This document shows, piece by piece, positions 18,358 to 26,340 of a DNA stretch of 44,762 nt. The notes beneath the pieces were generated by a model. That model worked only from the letters and a program-made list of their open reading frames with translations. It made no database searches and was not told where the DNA came from. The DNA lies in assembly GCA_018334995.1 (NCBI GenBank), contig JAGXKW010000002.1, positions 63,053 to 107,814 of the forward strand, given 5' to 3'. Within the stretch, counting starts at the first letter, position 1. Every line of letters begins with the position of its first letter. The translations under genes were made by a program, and so were the position numbers. The stretch comes from Wenzhouxiangellaceae bacterium (GTDB lineage Bacteria > Pseudomonadota > Gammaproteobacteria > Xanthomonadales > Wenzhouxiangellaceae).

Positions 18358-18797
18358 CACCGACACGCAAGAAACGCGCTCTGATCGTGGCCGCACTCGT
18401 CGCGGGCATCGGAACCGCGACAGCCGTGGCCGTGGTTTCGATGAACGAGAACATGATGTTCTTCATCAGCCCCAGCGACGTGCTCAACGAGGAACTGCCG
18501 CCGGACCGTCAATTCCGCCTGGGCGGACTGGTCGTGGACGACAGCATCAAGCATGCCGACGAAGGCCTGCAGGTGCAGTTCAGCGTCTCCGACGGCGGCC
18601 ACCAGGTGCCGGTGGTATTCAACGGCATCCTGCCGGACCTGTTCCGCGAGGGCCAGGGCATCGTGGCCCATGGATACATGCGCAACGGCCGGTTCGAGGC
18701 CCACGAGGTGCTGGCCAAGCACGACGAAAACTACATGCCGCCGGAGGTACAGAAGGCCCTTGACAAGACCGGGCATAACTCGGGAGCCGGCCAATGA
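18354..18797 (+). CDS. ccmE: periplasmic heme chaperone CcmE
   Basis: 147 residues. An N-terminal membrane anchor (about residues 8-29) is followed by an OB-fold. The covalent heme-binding His123 lies in LAKHDENY with the accompanying Tyr127, followed by MPPEV. It carries heme from CcmC to the CcmFH lyase. It overlaps ccmD and ccmF by ATGA on both sides. Confidence 0.97.
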   Translation: MTPTRKKRALIVAALVAGIGTATAVAVVSMNENMMFFISPSDVLNEELPPDRQFRLGGLVVDDSIKHADEGLQVQFSVSDGGHQVPVVFNGILPDLFREGQGIVAHGYMRNGRFEAHEVLAKHDENYMPPEVQKALDKTGHNSGAGQ

Positions 18798-20782
18798 TCG
18801 CCGAACTCGGACAAGTGGTGCTGCTGCTTGCACTGGTGCTGGCGATATGTCTGTCCATCCTGCCGCTGATCGGCGCATGGATCGAAGACGAGCGCCTGAT
18901 CGCCACCGCCCCATCGCTGGCGATCGGGTTGTTCGTGTTCTCACTGCTGGCGTACGCGCTGCTGTCGGCGGGCTTCCTGGTCCACGACTTCACGATCGAA
19001 TACGTGGCGGCCAATTCCAACCTGCTGCTGCCGTGGTATTACCGGCTGAGCGCGGTCTGGGGCGGTCACGAAGGGTCGCTGCTGTTATGGGTGCTCATGC
19101 TGACCGGATGGATGGTCGCCGTGGTCGCACTGTCGGGGCCGCTGCCCCAGGTGTTCCGCGCGCGCGTCCTGGCCGTGATGGGCATGATCGCCGTCGGCTT
19201 CCTTTCGTTCACCGCATTCACGTCAAACCCGTTCACCCGTCTGCTGCCCGGCGCCCCGGACGGCAACGACCTCAACCCGCTGCTGCAGGATCCGGGCATG
19301 ATCTTCCACCCGCCGCTGCTGTACATGGGCTACGTCGGATTTGCGGTGGCGTTCGCGTTCGCAATCGCCGGGCTGCTCGGCGGCCGCGTCGAGCGCGAGT
19401 GGATCCGCTGGGCCAAGCCGTGGACGCTCGCGGCCTGGTCGTTCCTGACCGGCGGAATCGCGCTGGGCTCATGGTGGGCGTATTACGAGCTCGGCTGGGG
19501 CGGCTGGTGGTTCTGGGATCCGGTCGAAAACGCCTCGTTCATGCCGTGGCTGGTCGGCACCGCGCTGATTCATTCTCAGGCGGTAACCGAAAAACGCGGC
19601 GCATTTCCAGCCTGGACCGTGTTGCTGTCGATCGCGGCATTTTCGCTTTCGCTGCTGGGCACCTTCCTGGTCCGCTCGGGCGTTTTGACCTCGGTGCATG
19701 CATTCGCCAATGACCCGGAACGCGGTTTGTTCATTCTCGTATTCCTCGCCCTCGTCACCGGCGGCGCGCTGCTGCTATACGCCATCCGCGCGCCGCGCAT
19801 CGCGACCGGCGAGGGATTCGACGTGGTGAGTCGCGAATCGGCCCTGCTGCTCAACAATATCTTCTTCGTCGTCTCCGCGGCCATGGTGCTGATCGGAACG
19901 CTGTATCCCCTGATAGTGGATTTCGCAGGATGGGGCCAGGTCTCCGTGGGGCCGCCCTACTTCGGCGCCATGTTCATCCTGCTGATGACGCCGATCGTGC
20001 TGCTCATGCCGCTGGGACCGATGTCGCGCTGGCAGAAAGACCAACTCACGCGCGTCGTCAAGCCGCTGCTCTGGGCCGCCGTGGCCGCCGTCGTGCTGGC
20101 GCTGATCATCACCGCATTTCTCGGCTCGTGGAACCTGCGCGCGATCGCCGGCTGGATCGGCGGGCTGTGGGTGATGGCCGGTGCCGTGGCCTTCGTGTCG
20201 CGCCAGCGACGCGAAACCAGTGGCCGAATGACCCGCGGCCAATGGGGCATGAGCCTGGCGCATTTCGGGGTCGGCGTATTCGTCATCGGCGTTGCGATGG
20301 TCGAATCGACGACCTTCGAGAAGGATCTGCGCATGGATCCCGGCCAGGAGGTCGAAGCCGCCGGGCTGACATTCCGGCTCAACGAAGTCACCACCGTCAA
20401 GGGCCCGAACTGGTCGGCTGACGAAGCCAACCTGACCGTGCTCAAGAACGGCAAAGAGGTGCTCTCCATGGCGCCCCAGAAGCGGCGCTATTATCGATCC
20501 GGCCAGATCATGTCCCAGATCGAGCTCAAGTCCGGGTTCACGCGCGACCTGTACGTCGCGCTGGGCGAGCCCTTGAGCGGTGGTGCATGGTCGATGCGCA
20601 TTCACATCAAGCCGTTCATCCGCTGGATCTGGGGCGGTGCGGTGCTGATGCTGATCGGCGGTCTGATCTCGGCCAGCGACAGGCGTTACTGGATTCGGCG
20701 TCGCGTCGCTACCGAACCGTCGGCGCGCGGCGATACGAATAATCGTGACGAAGCCACCCTGGCAGGAGCCGCGACCACATGA
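18794..20782 (+). CDS. ccmF: cytochrome c heme lyase subunit CcmF
   Basis: 662 residues, the usual size, with about 15 membrane segments. The WWD heme-binding motif GWWFWDPVENASFMPWL lies around residues 235-250, and conserved membrane and periplasmic histidines are present (for example in the GGHEGSLLLW segment). CcmF accepts heme from CcmE and, with CcmH and CcmI, attaches it to CXXCH motifs of apocytochromes. A large periplasmic domain sits near the C-terminus (about residues 500-620) before the last helix. ATGA junctions join it to ccmE and ccmG. Confidence 0.97.
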   Translation: MIAELGQVVLLLALVLAICLSILPLIGAWIEDERLIATAPSLAIGLFVFSLLAYALLSAGFLVHDFTIEYVAANSNLLLPWYYRLSAVWGGHEGSLLLWVLMLTGWMVAVVALSGPLPQVFRARVLAVMGMIAVGFLSFTAFTSNPFTRLLPGAPDGNDLNPLLQDPGMIFHPPLLYMGYVGFAVAFAFAIAGLLGGRVEREWIRWAKPWTLAAWSFLTGGIALGSWWAYYELGWGGWWFWDPVENASFMPWLVGTALIHSQAVTEKRGAFPAWTVLLSIAAFSLSLLGTFLVRSGVLTSVHAFANDPERGLFILVFLALVTGGALLLYAIRAPRIATGEGFDVVSRESALLLNNIFFVVSAAMVLIGTLYPLIVDFAGWGQVSVGPPYFGAMFILLMTPIVLLMPLGPMSRWQKDQLTRVVKPLLWAAVAAVVLALIITAFLGSWNLRAIAGWIGGLWVMAGAVAFVSRQRRETSGRMTRGQWGMSLAHFGVGVFVIGVAMVESTTFEKDLRMDPGQEVEAAGLTFRLNEVTTVKGPNWSADEANLTVLKNGKEVLSMAPQKRRYYRSGQIMSQIELKSGFTRDLYVALGEPLSGGAWSMRIHIKPFIRWIWGGAVLMLIGGLISASDRRYWIRRRVATEPSARGDTNNRDEATLAGAATT

Positions 20783-21318
20783 CCCGTATGCTTCTACCGC
20801 TGGGCGTGTTCGTGGCGCTGGTCGTGCTGCTGCTGGCCGGCCTCCAGACCGCCGATCAGCGCCAGATCGTCCAAAGCCCCCTGATCGGCAAGCCGGTACC
20901 CGACTTCGCCCTGCCCTCGCTGCACGACGGTCAACGCACCATCGAACGCGGGGACCTGCTGGGCCGGCCCTTCGTGCTCAACGTCTGGGGCAGCTGGTGC
21001 CCGTCGTGTCGCGTCGAGCACCCGCTGATCACCCAGATGGGGCGCGAAATCGACGCTCCGCTGGTGGGCCTGAACTGGAAGGATGAACGCCCCGATGCAC
21101 TGCAATGGCTCTCCCAGTTCGGAGACGCCTGGGATTTTCATATCTTCGACAACCCCGGCGGCTTCGGCATCGACCTGGGCGTGTACGGCGCGCCCGAGAC
21201 GTTCCTGGTCGATCACACCGGCACGATCCGGCACAAGCACATCGGACCGGTGACGACCGAATCATACGACGACCTGGTCGCCAGGATACGGCGACTCGAA
21301 ACGGAGGCGGAAAGCTGA
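20779..21318 (+). CDS. ccmG: thiol:disulfide interchange protein CcmG (DsbE)
   Basis: 179 residues. An N-terminal membrane anchor (residues 5-21) precedes a periplasmic thioredoxin fold with active site WCPSC (Cys74/Cys77) and the cis-Pro in YGAPETFLVD. The family's GVNWKDE-type acidic insert reads GLNWKDE here. It keeps apocytochrome CXXCH cysteines, or CcmH, reduced before heme attachment. It is 2 bp upstream of ccmH, with an SD-like GGAGGCGG region close to the ccmH start. Confidence 0.96.
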   Translation: MTRMLLPLGVFVALVVLLLAGLQTADQRQIVQSPLIGKPVPDFALPSLHDGQRTIERGDLLGRPFVLNVWGSWCPSCRVEHPLITQMGREIDAPLVGLNWKDERPDALQWLSQFGDAWDFHIFDNPGGFGIDLGVYGAPETFLVDHTGTIRHKHIGPVTTESYDDLVARIRRLETEAES

Positions 21319-21320
21319 AC

Positions 21321-21749
21321 ATGTCCAGGATAATCATGGTCCTGCTGCTGTCCCTGAGCGCTTTTGCCGCGGCTCAGGACAGCGCAATCGAGCCCCGCAA
21401 CTTCAACAGCGAGACCCAGGAAAAGCGCTATCGCGCATTGATCAGCGAACTGCGCTGCACGGTATGCCAGAACGAACCGATCGAAAGCTCGAATGCGCCG
21501 CTGGCGGCGGATCTGCGTGAACAGGTCTACAATCAACTGCTGGAGGGGCGGGCCGACTTCGAGATTCGGCAATACATGCGCGATCGCTACGGCGATTTTG
21601 TACTCTACAATCCGCCCTTTGCCGGCCATACGCTGATCCTCTGGGTCGGTCCGATCATCCTGTTGCTGATCGGCCTGATTACCGGCGGAGTCATGATTCG
21701 GCGCCGGCGCCGGATGCTGGCCGAGCGCAATAGCGACACCCCGAGCTGA
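21321..21749 (+). CDS. ccmH: cytochrome c maturation protein CcmH
   Basis: 142 residues. A signal peptide (about 1-18, cut near AAAQD) precedes the LRCTVCQN motif with Cys46/Cys49, which exchanges disulfides with apocytochrome c and CcmG. One C-terminal membrane helix (about 104-126) ends in an Arg-rich tail. This is the short single-domain CcmH; the TPR portion is encoded separately by ccmI, as in Pseudomonas rather than the fused E. coli form. It is part of the heme ligation complex with CcmF and CcmI. Confidence 0.96.
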   Translation: MSRIIMVLLLSLSAFAAAQDSAIEPRNFNSETQEKRYRALISELRCTVCQNEPIESSNAPLAADLREQVYNQLLEGRADFEIRQYMRDRYGDFVLYNPPFAGHTLILWVGPIILLLIGLITGGVMIRRRRRMLAERNSDTPS

Positions 21750-21850
21750 TCGACGAATCCGTTTCAACCCGAACCGAACCTGACTGAATCGCTGGACGGC
21801 TTCGCCGTTCATCATTCGCTGAAATCAAAAATTTCCCAAGGAGAAATCTC

Positions 21851-23143
21851 TTGTCCGAGATCCTGGCTTCTCCCACGTTTCTCGCCGGCGCGCTGGTGTT
21901 GACCGTCCTGGCACTTGTTTTTGTCCTGCTCCCCCTATGGCGCGGCGATGCCGGCAGCGCCCGGATTGCGCGCCGCCGCAAAGCGCTGGAGGAGCTCCGG
22001 GACGACCTCGAACCGAAGGACTACCAGCGTCGGCTCGCGGCCCTCGAACAGGAGGCGGCAGACAGCCGCGCCCGACCTGGCTCGATGCGCGGGCTGGGTG
22101 CGCTGATGGTCGTTTCGGTACCCTTGCTCGCCGTGTTTCTGTATACCCAGGTGGGAACGCCGGACGGCCTGGCGCCGCAATCGGGACAGAACGCCGAACT
22201 GCGCGAGATCCTCGGCAACCTGACCGAACAAGTCAGAGAGCAGCCCGAAGACACCGAGTCCTGGAACCGGTTGGGCACGATCTGGAAGGACATGAGCCAG
22301 TTCCCGGCAGCCGAGGCTGCGTTCAGAAGGGTCCTCTTCATCGACCCGGACGACACGTTCGCGCGGGTGGAACTGGCCGAAACGCTTCTCTACGCCTCCG
22401 GCGGTGCACGCCTTCCCGAAGCCAGCCGCGACCTGCTCGACGAAGTTCTTCGAACCGATAGAAACAATCAGAAAGCCCTCTGGCTGGCAGGTCTCGGTGC
22501 ATTCCACGACGGTGATCAGCAGCGTGCACTCGAGCTTTGGTCCCGGTTGCGCGACCTCTTGCCTCCCGGCAACGTGCGCGACCAGGTCGAAGATCAGCTC
22601 GCCCGCGTGTCGGGCTCGACTGGAACCGCCACTGCGTCGGCTTCGAACCGAACGGCGCGCCCCAATCCGCATGCGGGCATCCTGCCCGACGGCACGACAC
22701 AAGGCTCCGGCAATTCCACCAGCGCTGCCCCGAGCGCTACCAACGACAGCGCCCGGACGCCGTCCACGGAAGCGCCGGCGCCGACCGATACGGACGGTTC
22801 CAGCATCGCGGTCGACGTCGTGCTGGCGCCTGAACTGGCCGAGCGCGTGAGTGGGTCCGAAGCCGTGTTTGTGTTTGCGCGGGCCGTCAACGGTCCGCCT
22901 GCACCCCTGGCGGTCAAGCGGCTTTCCGCGGCCGATCTGCCGACCCGTGTGGTGCTGAGCGACAGCGACACCATGGCAGAAGGTCTTTCGCTCAGCACGT
23001 TCCCGAGTGTAAGCATCTCGGCGCGAATCTCGAGAACCGGAAACGCAATCGCCTCGTCCGGCGACCTCGAAGGCGCAACCGATGGCCTGTCGGTGAGCGA
23101 AACCGACCAGGTCGAGATCGTGATCGACCGGGTGATCGAATAG
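21851..23143 (+). CDS. ccmI: c-type cytochrome biogenesis protein CcmI
   Basis: 430 residues from a TTG start preceded by a strong AAGGAG with 7-nt spacing. There are two membrane helices (about 8-28 and 80-100) with a charged loop between them. A TPR region covers about 115-250. A Ser/Thr/Pro/Ala-rich linker (about 260-315) leads to a C-terminal beta-rich periplasmic domain that chaperones apocytochrome. It lies 101 bp after ccmH, the only loose junction of the operon, and the gap has no plus-strand ATG. The weak TTG codon may keep CcmI below the other subunits. Confidence 0.93.
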   Translation: MSEILASPTFLAGALVLTVLALVFVLLPLWRGDAGSARIARRRKALEELRDDLEPKDYQRRLAALEQEAADSRARPGSMRGLGALMVVSVPLLAVFLYTQVGTPDGLAPQSGQNAELREILGNLTEQVREQPEDTESWNRLGTIWKDMSQFPAAEAAFRRVLFIDPDDTFARVELAETLLYASGGARLPEASRDLLDEVLRTDRNNQKALWLAGLGAFHDGDQQRALELWSRLRDLLPPGNVRDQVEDQLARVSGSTGTATASASNRTARPNPHAGILPDGTTQGSGNSTSAAPSATNDSARTPSTEAPAPTDTDGSSIAVDVVLAPELAERVSGSEAVFVFARAVNGPPAPLAVKRLSAADLPTRVVLSDSDTMAEGLSLSTFPSVSISARISRTGNAIASSGDLEGATDGLSVSETDQVEIVIDRVIE

Positions 23144-23284
23144 TCCAACCAACCGGCCGCAAGCTGCGGCTCCCGGCTCCAGGACGACCGACCGCGCCGC
23201 TTCTGGACTGCAGCGTCAACATCCGCCGAGCCAGCGATAACCGCGTGCGCCGGGGTCCGACCACGGCGCGGCCGTGCATTCGGG

Positions 23285-23298
23285 TTGACTCAAGTCAA
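23285..23298. promoter_or_regulatory. FNR/DNR-type binding site
   Basis: TTGAC-TCAA-GTCAA is a perfect 5-4-5 inverted repeat matching the FNR/ANR/DNR pattern TTGAY-N4-RTCAA. It lies 127-140 bp before the ATG of a regulator whose recognition helix has the E..SR residues known to read TTGA half-sites. The simplest reading is autoregulation or control by another FNR-family protein. Confidence 0.6.
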
Positions 23299-23392
23299 AC
23301 CCGCGAAAAGGCGCAAGCGCATACTGTTACCCGACGCTGAACGAAGATCTGCACGCCATTTAGAGGCGATTTCGGACTCGTGACATACTGAC

Positions 23393-23402
23393 TTGACTCA
23401 AG
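23393..23402 (+). promoter_or_regulatory. repeat of the FNR-like half-site near the start codon
   Basis: TTGACTCAAG recurs here, identical to the first ten bases of the box at 23285, but its right half (GCCGA) is degenerate. It ends 22 bp before the ATG at 23425. In this position a bound regulator would block transcription or initiation, suggesting negative feedback with a weaker half-site. Confidence 0.4.
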
Positions 23403-23424
23403 CCGACAAGGCAAAGGCACGGCC

Positions 23425-24129
23425 ATGCTCGAAAGAAAGATGGTTCCAGTTGAGCAGATTCGGCAATTCAGGATTTTCCGGAATCTCGGCGATGAAATCG
23501 TCAGTGACATCCGCCGAAGCGCGTGGATAAAATCGCTGGCTGCCGACGAAGTACTGTTCCGTCAGAACGATCCGGTTCGCCGGACTTATTTCTGCCTCTC
23601 GGGCCAGGTCAAGCTTTTTCGTCTCACCCGCGCAGGATCGGAGAAAATCTTCACGATCGCGTCTTCCGGCGACAGTCTTCGCGATTCGATTTCGCTCAAG
23701 CCCGGCCGGCTCTATCCATTGCACTGCACGGCAATCTCGACGAGCGAGATGCTTTCCATCGATCCGGAGTTCATCGCTGATATCTGTCACCGGTCGCCCG
23801 ATGCGCGAGCCAGCCTGATCGATGCGCTCGAACAGCGCATCGACGAGCTTGTCGATCACGCGGAGCTGCTTTCGGTGGACAAGGCGGGCTTTCGCGTCGC
23901 CTCCTATCTGCTGAATGAATACCGGCGCAATGGAAACGAACAGTCTTTCCGCCTGGGTTCGAGCAAGAAGTACGTCGCAAGTTATCTTTCACTTCAGCCG
24001 GAAACGCTTTCCAGGTGCCTCCGCCATTTCCGCCAGAACGGAATCGCCAGTTCCGTCAACAGGCGGATCGAGATCCATGATCCCGAACGCCTCGAGCAGA
24101 TCGTAAATGGCGTCGATGCCGCCGCCTGA
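23425..24129 (+). CDS. Crp/Fnr-family transcriptional regulator (DNR-like)
   Basis: 234 residues. A cNMP-binding-type beta-roll covers about 15-135, a dimer helix follows (about 125-150), and a Crp-type winged helix-turn-helix covers about 165-225. The recognition helix QPETLSRCLRHF has Glu193, Ser196 and Arg197, the residues by which FNR-type proteins read TTGA. There is no N-terminal cysteine cluster, so it is not an iron-sulfur FNR. Size and layout resemble the NO-responsive DNR/NNR group. It sits just after the ccm operon, consistent with control of respiratory cytochromes. The effector (NO/heme or other) cannot be read from sequence. A second ATG at 23440 is possible. Confidence 0.85.
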   Translation: MLERKMVPVEQIRQFRIFRNLGDEIVSDIRRSAWIKSLAADEVLFRQNDPVRRTYFCLSGQVKLFRLTRAGSEKIFTIASSGDSLRDSISLKPGRLYPLHCTAISTSEMLSIDPEFIADICHRSPDARASLIDALEQRIDELVDHAELLSVDKAGFRVASYLLNEYRRNGNEQSFRLGSSKKYVASYLSLQPETLSRCLRHFRQNGIASSVNRRIEIHDPERLEQIVNGVDAAA

Positions 24130-24191
24130 AAAGTGAATGCACTCGCGGAGCTCGATTGTCTCCGGTGCGCATGAAGTTGGCGGGCTGGAAA

Positions 24192-25736
24192 CTACAACCG
24201 GTGCTTTAGCGAGGTCTCGACCCGATACAGCACGAGGTTGGCGATCTTCTCGGCTGTTCTGCGTTCGATATACGGAATCCGCTGCTCGCCATGCGGTAGC
24301 GTGAGCGTCAGGGAGGCAAGTCCATGACGGCGCTGATAAGGACTGGTCTTGATGCCAACCTGCTGACAACGGAACATATCGAACTCGACGATCGTCTTTC
24401 CGATCATCCCGTACCGCACCCGGATCCGCTTATCGTCCAGCGCGTAGCCCCAACGGCGCCACACGAGATGGACCGCGACAACCACGACTGCGACGATGAC
24501 AACGAACGAAGACGTCAGCCACGGCGCCTGATCCGGGACGAGCCACCACGAAGCCAGCGCTGCCAGCGTTCCTGCAACTACAGTACGCTCCCAGAACATC
24601 GAGCGAAAGCGCCGGTCGACCCCCTGCCATTCGGGCGTAGTCCAGGAACCGTTCCTAAGTGTATCCAGCACGTCCGACAGACGTGCTGCATCGATGCCGG
24701 GCACCAGAAATCGCCGGTCTTCGCGGTACTCCTGACCCGTTTGATCGCCTCCAGTCTGGTGCCCGACGGCATGCCACTGGTCCAGCAGACGTCCCACCAT
24801 GGTCTGTCCGATTTCGATGCTGTGGATCTTTTCCGTCCTGAGCGTTTTTTCGCGTGCGTCGAGCATGCCGAAACGTGACTTGAAACGATCTCCTTCCAGC
24901 AGGAGCTTGAAACCACCGAACCGGACAATTGCCAACAGACCCGACACGGTCATGATCAGCAAGGCGCCCGCGAAAATCGCCAGGCCCACCAATACTGCCA
25001 CCAGCAACGGCGCGCCCTGCAGCACTTCCAGGTCCAGGACTCCGCTGGCCCTCAGCTGCTCGATCCAGTGGCTCATTCGCGACTCGATCCAGTTCGAAAC
25101 CGGAGCGCCGAGCAGTGCCAGCAATATCCAGACCTGGTTCGATGTCATGCCATAGCGAAATAGGTCGGAAGCGCTCGCCTCGAAACGCACCCTGCTCGCG
25201 GGACCAGGTTCGCTACCGGCAAATCCCGCAGGGTCGACGGGAGTCTCCGTTGCATGCTGCCCCGAAGGCGCAGTCCCGGATGATATCCGGTCGCGCAATG
25301 CCTTGGCTTCTTCCAGTGAAATGCCCGGCAGGTTGACTTCGCTCTGCGCGGCGCCCGGCGTTTCCAGGGTAACGCGCACCAGGCCCACGGGCTTGAGGTA
25401 CAGCGGCTGGCTGAATCCGACGTTCTGAATCCGTTCCAGCCGGACTTTCAGTTCCTGCTGCTCCAGCAAGCCCTTGCGCACCCGGACCGAGTCTTCATCC
25501 AGCCGATAGCGGAACCGGCGATGGTAAATCATCGCAACCAGCAAGCCGACCAGCAATGCCGCCGCCGCGGCCAGAACGAACTCACGCCAGCCCAGCGATT
25601 CGCTTATGGCGAATCCCGTGCCGGCGCCGAAGAAGACGACCAGGTTTTCGCGAATGAATCGCTGCATGCCGCTGATATAAAGCGCGGCAACCGCGGCAAT
25701 CGGCAGCGCTTTCCAGGGCGAGTGCGGATCACTCAT
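24192..25736 (-). CDS. bacterial PH-domain membrane protein (YdbT-like)
   Basis: 514 residues from the ATG at 25736. Paired membrane helices alternate with bPH_2 (DUF304) domains. The first domain follows helices at about 15-75 (FRYRLDEDSVRVRKGLLE). The second follows helices near 195-260 (FRFGGFKLLLEGDRFKSRFGMLDAREKTLRTEKIHSIEI). The third follows helices near 375-420 and begins YALDDKRIRVRYGM. This matches the three-domain YdbT type found beside YdbS in Bacillus, where the pair is linked to resistance to an antimicrobial peptide. The molecular role is unknown. It overlaps the preceding PH-domain gene by 8 bp. Confidence 0.8.
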   Translation of the reverse strand: MSDPHSPWKALPIAAVAALYISGMQRFIRENLVVFFGAGTGFAISESLGWREFVLAAAAALLVGLLVAMIYHRRFRYRLDEDSVRVRKGLLEQQELKVRLERIQNVGFSQPLYLKPVGLVRVTLETPGAAQSEVNLPGISLEEAKALRDRISSGTAPSGQHATETPVDPAGFAGSEPGPASRVRFEASASDLFRYGMTSNQVWILLALLGAPVSNWIESRMSHWIEQLRASGVLDLEVLQGAPLLVAVLVGLAIFAGALLIMTVSGLLAIVRFGGFKLLLEGDRFKSRFGMLDAREKTLRTEKIHSIEIGQTMVGRLLDQWHAVGHQTGGDQTGQEYREDRRFLVPGIDAARLSDVLDTLRNGSWTTPEWQGVDRRFRSMFWERTVVAGTLAALASWWLVPDQAPWLTSSFVVIVAVVVVAVHLVWRRWGYALDDKRIRVRYGMIGKTIVEFDMFRCQQVGIKTSPYQRRHGLASLTLTLPHGEQRIPYIERRTAEKIANLVLYRVETSLKHRL

Positions 25737-26289
25737 GGCCGGATTGCGCTGCCTCCGAATCCCGCTTGCGAATCTGTTCGACCAGGTATTCACGCAGTTC
25801 ATCGGCAGTGGTCCGCGGCAGACCGATCAACACCAGATCCGCCGTCATCCCGCCGGCCGTATACAGCTTCAGCCGCGCCAGGCCATGAAAGCGTTCCAGC
25901 GGTCCATGCGTGGTTTCCACGTGCTGGATCCGCGCGATCGGCAAGGCCGTGATCCCGCGCCAGATGACGCCGGCGCGGGCAATCAGATCGTGTTCGCGCA
26001 ATACCCATCCGCGATAACCGGCATCCAGCCAGCGATAAACGGCGATCAGCGAAGCGAGTCCCAGCAAGCCGGCGCCGCCGGCAATCAGCGCCGGACCGTC
26101 CTGGACGACGGGCAGAAGCCAGAGCACCGCGGCGCCGCCCAGTAACGGCAGGAACTGCAATGCCGTGGATTGCAGAACGTAACGCCGAAATTTCGAAGCC
26201 ATGGGATTGAACGGCACTTCGGCATGATCCGGAATGGCGTGCGGGTCGATCACCTGGTTCGTGAATCCGGTTTCGTCGTTCGGGTCCAT
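25729..26289 (-). CDS. single bacterial PH-domain membrane protein (YdbS-like)
   Basis: 186 residues from the ATG at 26289; a GTG three codons earlier is an alternative. A soluble N-terminus of about 40 residues precedes two membrane helices (about 40-85) and a bPH_2 domain. Its core, VLREHDLIARAGVIWRGITALPIARIQHVET, has the family pattern of a turn into R(I/V)QHVE. The downstream gene is a larger protein of the same family, so the two probably form one membrane complex. Both lie on the same strand 51 bp after nadE. Confidence 0.82.
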   Translation of the reverse strand: MDPNDETGFTNQVIDPHAIPDHAEVPFNPMASKFRRYVLQSTALQFLPLLGGAAVLWLLPVVQDGPALIAGGAGLLGLASLIAVYRWLDAGYRGWVLREHDLIARAGVIWRGITALPIARIQHVETTHGPLERFHGLARLKLYTAGGMTADLVLIGLPRTTADELREYLVEQIRKRDSEAAQSGHE

Positions 26290-26340
26290 GGAAATCACAT
26301 TTCATGCATATTGGCGTGCCGGCAACATCGGGGCTTCGGC

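Noticed and set aside
23156-23170. GCCGCA/TGCGGC hairpin after ccmI as operon terminator
   Set aside because: The 6-bp stem with 3-nt loop is followed by TCCCGG, without a T-tract, so rho-independent termination is not supported.
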